In this document: one piece after another, positions 13,893 to 16,143 of the stretch
Position numbering within the stretch: position 1 is the first letter of the stretch
How the letters are laid out: each line of letters begins with the position of its first letter
Assembly: GCA_029932545.1 (NCBI GenBank)
Contig: JAOZPW010000012.1
Location: 1 to 16,143, forward strand
Reading direction: 5' to 3'
DNA length: 16,143 nt
Origin: Thermoanaerobaculales bacterium
GTDB lineage: Bacteria > Acidobacteriota > Thermoanaerobaculia > Thermoanaerobaculales > Sulfomarinibacteraceae
Notes under the pieces: generated by a model
The model's input: the letters and a program-made list of their open reading frames with translations, nothing else
Databases searched by the model: none
Told to the model about the DNA's origin: nothing
Translations under genes and position numbers: made by a program

Positions 13893-13960
13893 CGCCAAGA
13901 CGCGAAGAGCGCAAAGGAAGCGCATAGAGAACAGCCACAAAGAGGCATAAAAAGGGAAGG
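13893..13960. repeat. Short-period purine-rich repeat between folD and coaE
   Basis: Roughly 9-bp units (CGCCAAGA, CGCGAAGAG, CGCAAAGGAAG, CGCATAGAGA) run from 13893 to about 13930, followed by a looser stretch GCCACAAAGAGGCATAAAAAGG. The purine-rich CGCnnAGA pattern is a kind of intergenic simple repeat seen in many unrelated bacterial genomes. It fills most of the 122-nt spacer. I see no terminator hairpin for folD. Confidence 0.6.
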
Positions 13961-13980
13961 CAGATGAACTGCTGGGGTTG

Positions 13981-13986
13981 TATTCT
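13981..13986 (+). promoter_or_regulatory. Weak candidate -10 box for coaE
   Basis: TATTCT matches the -10 consensus at four of six positions and would place a start near 13993, giving a leader of about 20 nt before the ATG at 14013. No -35 is evident at standard spacing. Confidence 0.25.
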
Positions 13987-14012
13987 GGAGCGAGAATTTG
14001 GCCGAAGTATCC

Positions 14013-14624
14013 ATGACTGATCGAATCTGTTCCGTTGGCTTGACGGGTGGTTTGGCTTCCGGCAAGTCCACCGTCGCCGAGTTGCTGCGGCAGCGTGGGA
14101 TTCCCGTCCTCGATGCCGACGCCGTTGTGCATGGGCTCTACGAGACCGGCGGTGAGGGCGTCGCCCTGGTGGCGGATCTCTTCGGGGACGGAGTGCTCAA
14201 GCCCGATCAGTCGGTCGATCGTGCAGCCCTTGCGGCGCGTGTGCTCGGTGATGCCGAGGCCCTCGAGAGCCTTAACCGGGCGATCCACCCAGTGGTCCGC
14301 GACGAGATCGGTCGATGGCTGGGCGCCATCGAAGAGCCTATTGCTGTCGTCGAGGCTGCCCTCCTGGTCGAAACCGGTTCGTGGAAGACGTATGATCTGT
14401 TGATGGTCGTCTCGTGCACCTATCAACAGCAGCTCGAACGAGCCTTCAATCGGGGTGTTGGTCCTCTGCGAGCCCGAGCCCTCCTCGGCGCCCAGGCGCC
14501 GATTGATAAAAAGGTCGCCCTGGCCGACGTCGTCGTCGACAACAGCGGTACACCCGAACAGCTCGAAGCCGAACTGGAGAGGGCCTGGATGGAGGTGGAG
14601 AAGAGCTGTGGGCTTTCTGCCTAG
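14013..14624 (+). CDS. coaE: Dephospho-CoA kinase
   Basis: CoaE phosphorylates the 3'-hydroxyl of dephospho-CoA, the last step of coenzyme A synthesis. The 203-aa protein begins with the P-loop VGLTGGLASGKST (GKST at 17-20), then GIPVLDADAVVHGLYE, IHPVVRDEI, VVEAALLVETG, and a C-terminal VVDNSGTPEQLEAEL typical of the family. I prefer the ATG at 14013 because family members have only a few residues before the P-loop. A TTG at 13998 has a better ribosome binding site (GGAG, 7 nt) and would add five residues. The LID-region basic motif usually written as R-x-x-x-Q reads RARALLGAQAP. The next gene starts 18 nt after the stop. Confidence 0.94.
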   Translation: MTDRICSVGLTGGLASGKSTVAELLRQRGIPVLDADAVVHGLYETGGEGVALVADLFGDGVLKPDQSVDRAALAARVLGDAEALESLNRAIHPVVRDEIGRWLGAIEEPIAVVEAALLVETGSWKTYDLLMVVSCTYQQQLERAFNRGVGPLRARALLGAQAPIDKKVALADVVVDNSGTPEQLEAELERAWMEVEKSCGLSA

Positions 14625-14642
14625 CTGCTTGCTGGCTCTCCC

Positions 14643-16143
14643 ATGATTCCCTCCACAGTCACGCTCCTTCGACTGGTCCTTCTGGCTGCCTTTTCCCTCC
14701 TGCTTCTGGCCTCATATCTCCTCGAGCGGTCGGGGCCTCGGTACCGGCGGTGGTTCACGGCTTCGTTCACCCTACTGGCTCTCGCTTCCGTTGCCGGGTA
14801 TTTCAACTTCGGTCAATTCCGGTCCGAAGGCGGTTTCGTTAACCCATGGGAACACTTCCACTTTTTCCTGGGGTCAAAGTACCTGCCTGAAGTCGGATAT
14901 GACGGTCTCTATGTTGCCACCTTGACTGCCATCAACGACCGGTATCCCGGAGCCATTGTCGACACCGAGGTCCGGGATCTCATGACTTTTGACATGAACA
15001 CGGCCATCCTCTATTTCGATCAGCGAGAGGCCATCAAGTCCCGGTTCACACCGGAGCGGTGGGTGGAGTTCGACAGGGATGTCCAGCTCTTGAGCTTCAA
15101 TTATCAGTTGCCGATGGCCGCCATCTTGCAGGACCACGGAAATACCGGTTCTCCTGCATGGGCCATGGCCGCCCGGATCTTCACAGGGCCTTTTGCGGCC
15201 GGACCGAAGGTGCTGACTGCAATCTCATTCCTGGACTCGATCCTGTTGCTGGTGATGTTCGGTACCGTCTGGAGGGCCTTCGGTTATCGGGGGATGTGCA
15301 TCGGACTGATCGTCGCCATGCTGACCCCGCGAGGGTATCTCTTCCTGGGGGGGAGCATTCTCCGGCTGGACTGGCTCTTCGCACTTGGTATGGCGATGAG
15401 TTTCTTGAAGCTCAAACGGTACAAGACATCCGGGGCGTTCCTGGCATGGGCGATCGCGAGCAAGCCGTTCTGTGCGCTCTTTGCCGTAACGTTGGGTTTC
15501 AATTTCCTGTGGGCCGCATGGAAGACTCGAAAGATCATCAGAGACCATATCGCCTTCGTAGTGTCCTCTGTCGTTGCTCTGGTTTTGATTGTCTTCCTGT
15601 CCTCTGTGACCTTGGGTGGCTTCGGGATTTGGACGAACTATGGGCAGCGAATCACGGCCAATTTGAGCGAGGGGCACTACAACGACAATCATTCGTTCAA
15701 CGACGTGTGGCTGCAGTTTTCCAATGATTGGAAGAACGCGATTTGGGACTGGGTGCCGGAGACCCACGTTGCAGGCCTCCGTGACGCGAAAGAAACAAGG
15801 AGCCGGCCGTCGTTTATCGTGGCGAGGGTGATTCTTGTGCTGCTCCTGCTCGGGGTCACGACCCGCCACAATGATGAAGTTTTTGCATTTTCGATGGGCG
15901 CACTGTGTATTTTCGTGGTCTTCGTCACCAACACCTATTACTGGCAAATGCTCTGTATTCCGGCGATAGTCTTCGCCCAGCGCTATCGTGATGACATCAG
16001 GTATTTCCTCTACCTTCTTTATCTCAGTATGTTTCTCACCGGGTCGTACCTCTTCATCCAGATTGGCGCCGAAACCACCCGGCATCTTCAAGGCTATTTC
16101 GGTAGCATCAGGCTTTTCGTTCTGTGTCTGCTGATGGTCGTGG
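14643..16143 (+). CDS. Multi-spanning membrane protein, possible GT-C glycosyltransferase (partial at right edge)
   Basis: An open frame runs from the ATG at 14643 to the window end without a stop, at least 500 codons. An in-frame stop (that of coaE) lies 21 nt upstream, so this ATG is the first possible start; no Shine-Dalgarno sequence is visible. The N terminus is a membrane span (RLVLLAAFSLLLLASYLLE) followed by a second span, then a soluble loop with NPWEHFHFFLGSKYLPEVGYDGLY. Further hydrophobic segments include LTAISFLDSILLLVMFGTVW, IAFVVSSVVALVLIVFLSS and ARVILVLLLLGVTT. An early loop with acidic and aromatic residues and roughly ten spans recalls GT-C enzymes that use polyprenyl-phosphate sugars (GT87 or mannosyltransferase-like), but I see no decisive motif. 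A function in surface glycan assembly is inference only. Confidence 0.75.
   Translation, partial: MIPSTVTLLRLVLLAAFSLLLLASYLLERSGPRYRRWFTASFTLLALASVAGYFNFGQFRSEGGFVNPWEHFHFFLGSKYLPEVGYDGLYVATLTAINDRYPGAIVDTEVRDLMTFDMNTAILYFDQREAIKSRFTPERWVEFDRDVQLLSFNYQLPMAAILQDHGNTGSPAWAMAARIFTGPFAAGPKVLTAISFLDSILLLVMFGTVWRAFGYRGMCIGLIVAMLTPRGYLFLGGSILRLDWLFALGMAMSFLKLKRYKTSGAFLAWAIASKPFCALFAVTLGFNFLWAAWKTRKIIRDHIAFVVSSVVALVLIVFLSSVTLGGFGIWTNYGQRITANLSEGHYNDNHSFNDVWLQFSNDWKNAIWDWVPETHVAGLRDAKETRSRPSFIVARVILVLLLLGVTTRHNDEVFAFSMGALCIFVVFVTNTYYWQMLCIPAIVFAQRYRDDIRYFLYLLYLSMFLTGSYLFIQIGAETTRHLQGYFGSIRLFVLCLLMVV

Noticed and set aside
13698..14426. 242-codon open frame on the minus strand
   Set aside because: It is antisense to folD and coaE and crosses the repeat-filled spacer; no domain is visible.
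15225..16091. 288-codon open frame on the minus strand
   Set aside because: It is antisense to the long plus-strand membrane-protein frame, has no recognisable domain, and is rich in the charged and proline residues typical of an antisense shadow of hydrophobic codons.

Overview
The window is a compact, GC-rich stretch of a bacterial chromosome with two divergent gene blocks. A diderm (outer-membrane) host is indicated by a BamD-type lipoprotein and an RseP site-2 protease. It makes isoprenoids by the MEP pathway (dxr) and carries a menaquinone/ubiquinone methyltransferase. The order truA, uppS, cdsA, dxr, rseP, PASTA protein, rpe, bamD, LysM protein reminds me most of Acidobacteriota and neighbouring deep-branching groups. 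That assignment rests on memory of gene order and is not proven here. No rRNA, tRNA, CRISPR array, insertion sequence or phage gene is visible.

Minus-strand block (298-8912, read right to left): truA, uppS, cdsA, dxr, rseP, a membrane-anchored PASTA protein, rpe, bamD and a secreted LysM protein. This is mostly a cell-envelope set: undecaprenyl carrier synthesis, CDP-diacylglycerol synthesis, the isoprenoid entry step, envelope proteolysis, outer-membrane protein assembly and peptidoglycan-binding proteins. Several neighbours overlap by 4 nt (GTGA or ATGA), pointing to translational coupling. A 169-bp palindromic element and a consensus-like promoter split dxr from rseP. A hairpin terminator follows the LysM gene, and a cluster of short hairpins fills the left edge.

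Plus-strand block (9015-16143): an unrecognised probably exported helical protein; an FHA-GAF-class III nucleotide cyclase fusion; an ITPA/HAM1 pyrophosphatase overlapping it by 4 nt; ubiE/menG; folD; coaE; and a multi-spanning membrane protein of possible GT-C glycosyltransferase type that runs off the right edge.

The most unusual material lies between genes. Most spacers hold a different short-period repeat (7-bp, 8-bp or roughly 9-bp units, or a polypyrimidine tract). Two consecutive plus-strand genes share one layout: four 8-bp units, then TTGAA, then TACAnT, then exactly 7 nt, then ATG. Together with menG (TAGTCT, 6 nt, GTG), this suggests leaderless transcripts. At the divergent junction the candidate -10 is symmetric and could fire in both directions. 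These are pattern readings from sequence alone and need transcript-start mapping.
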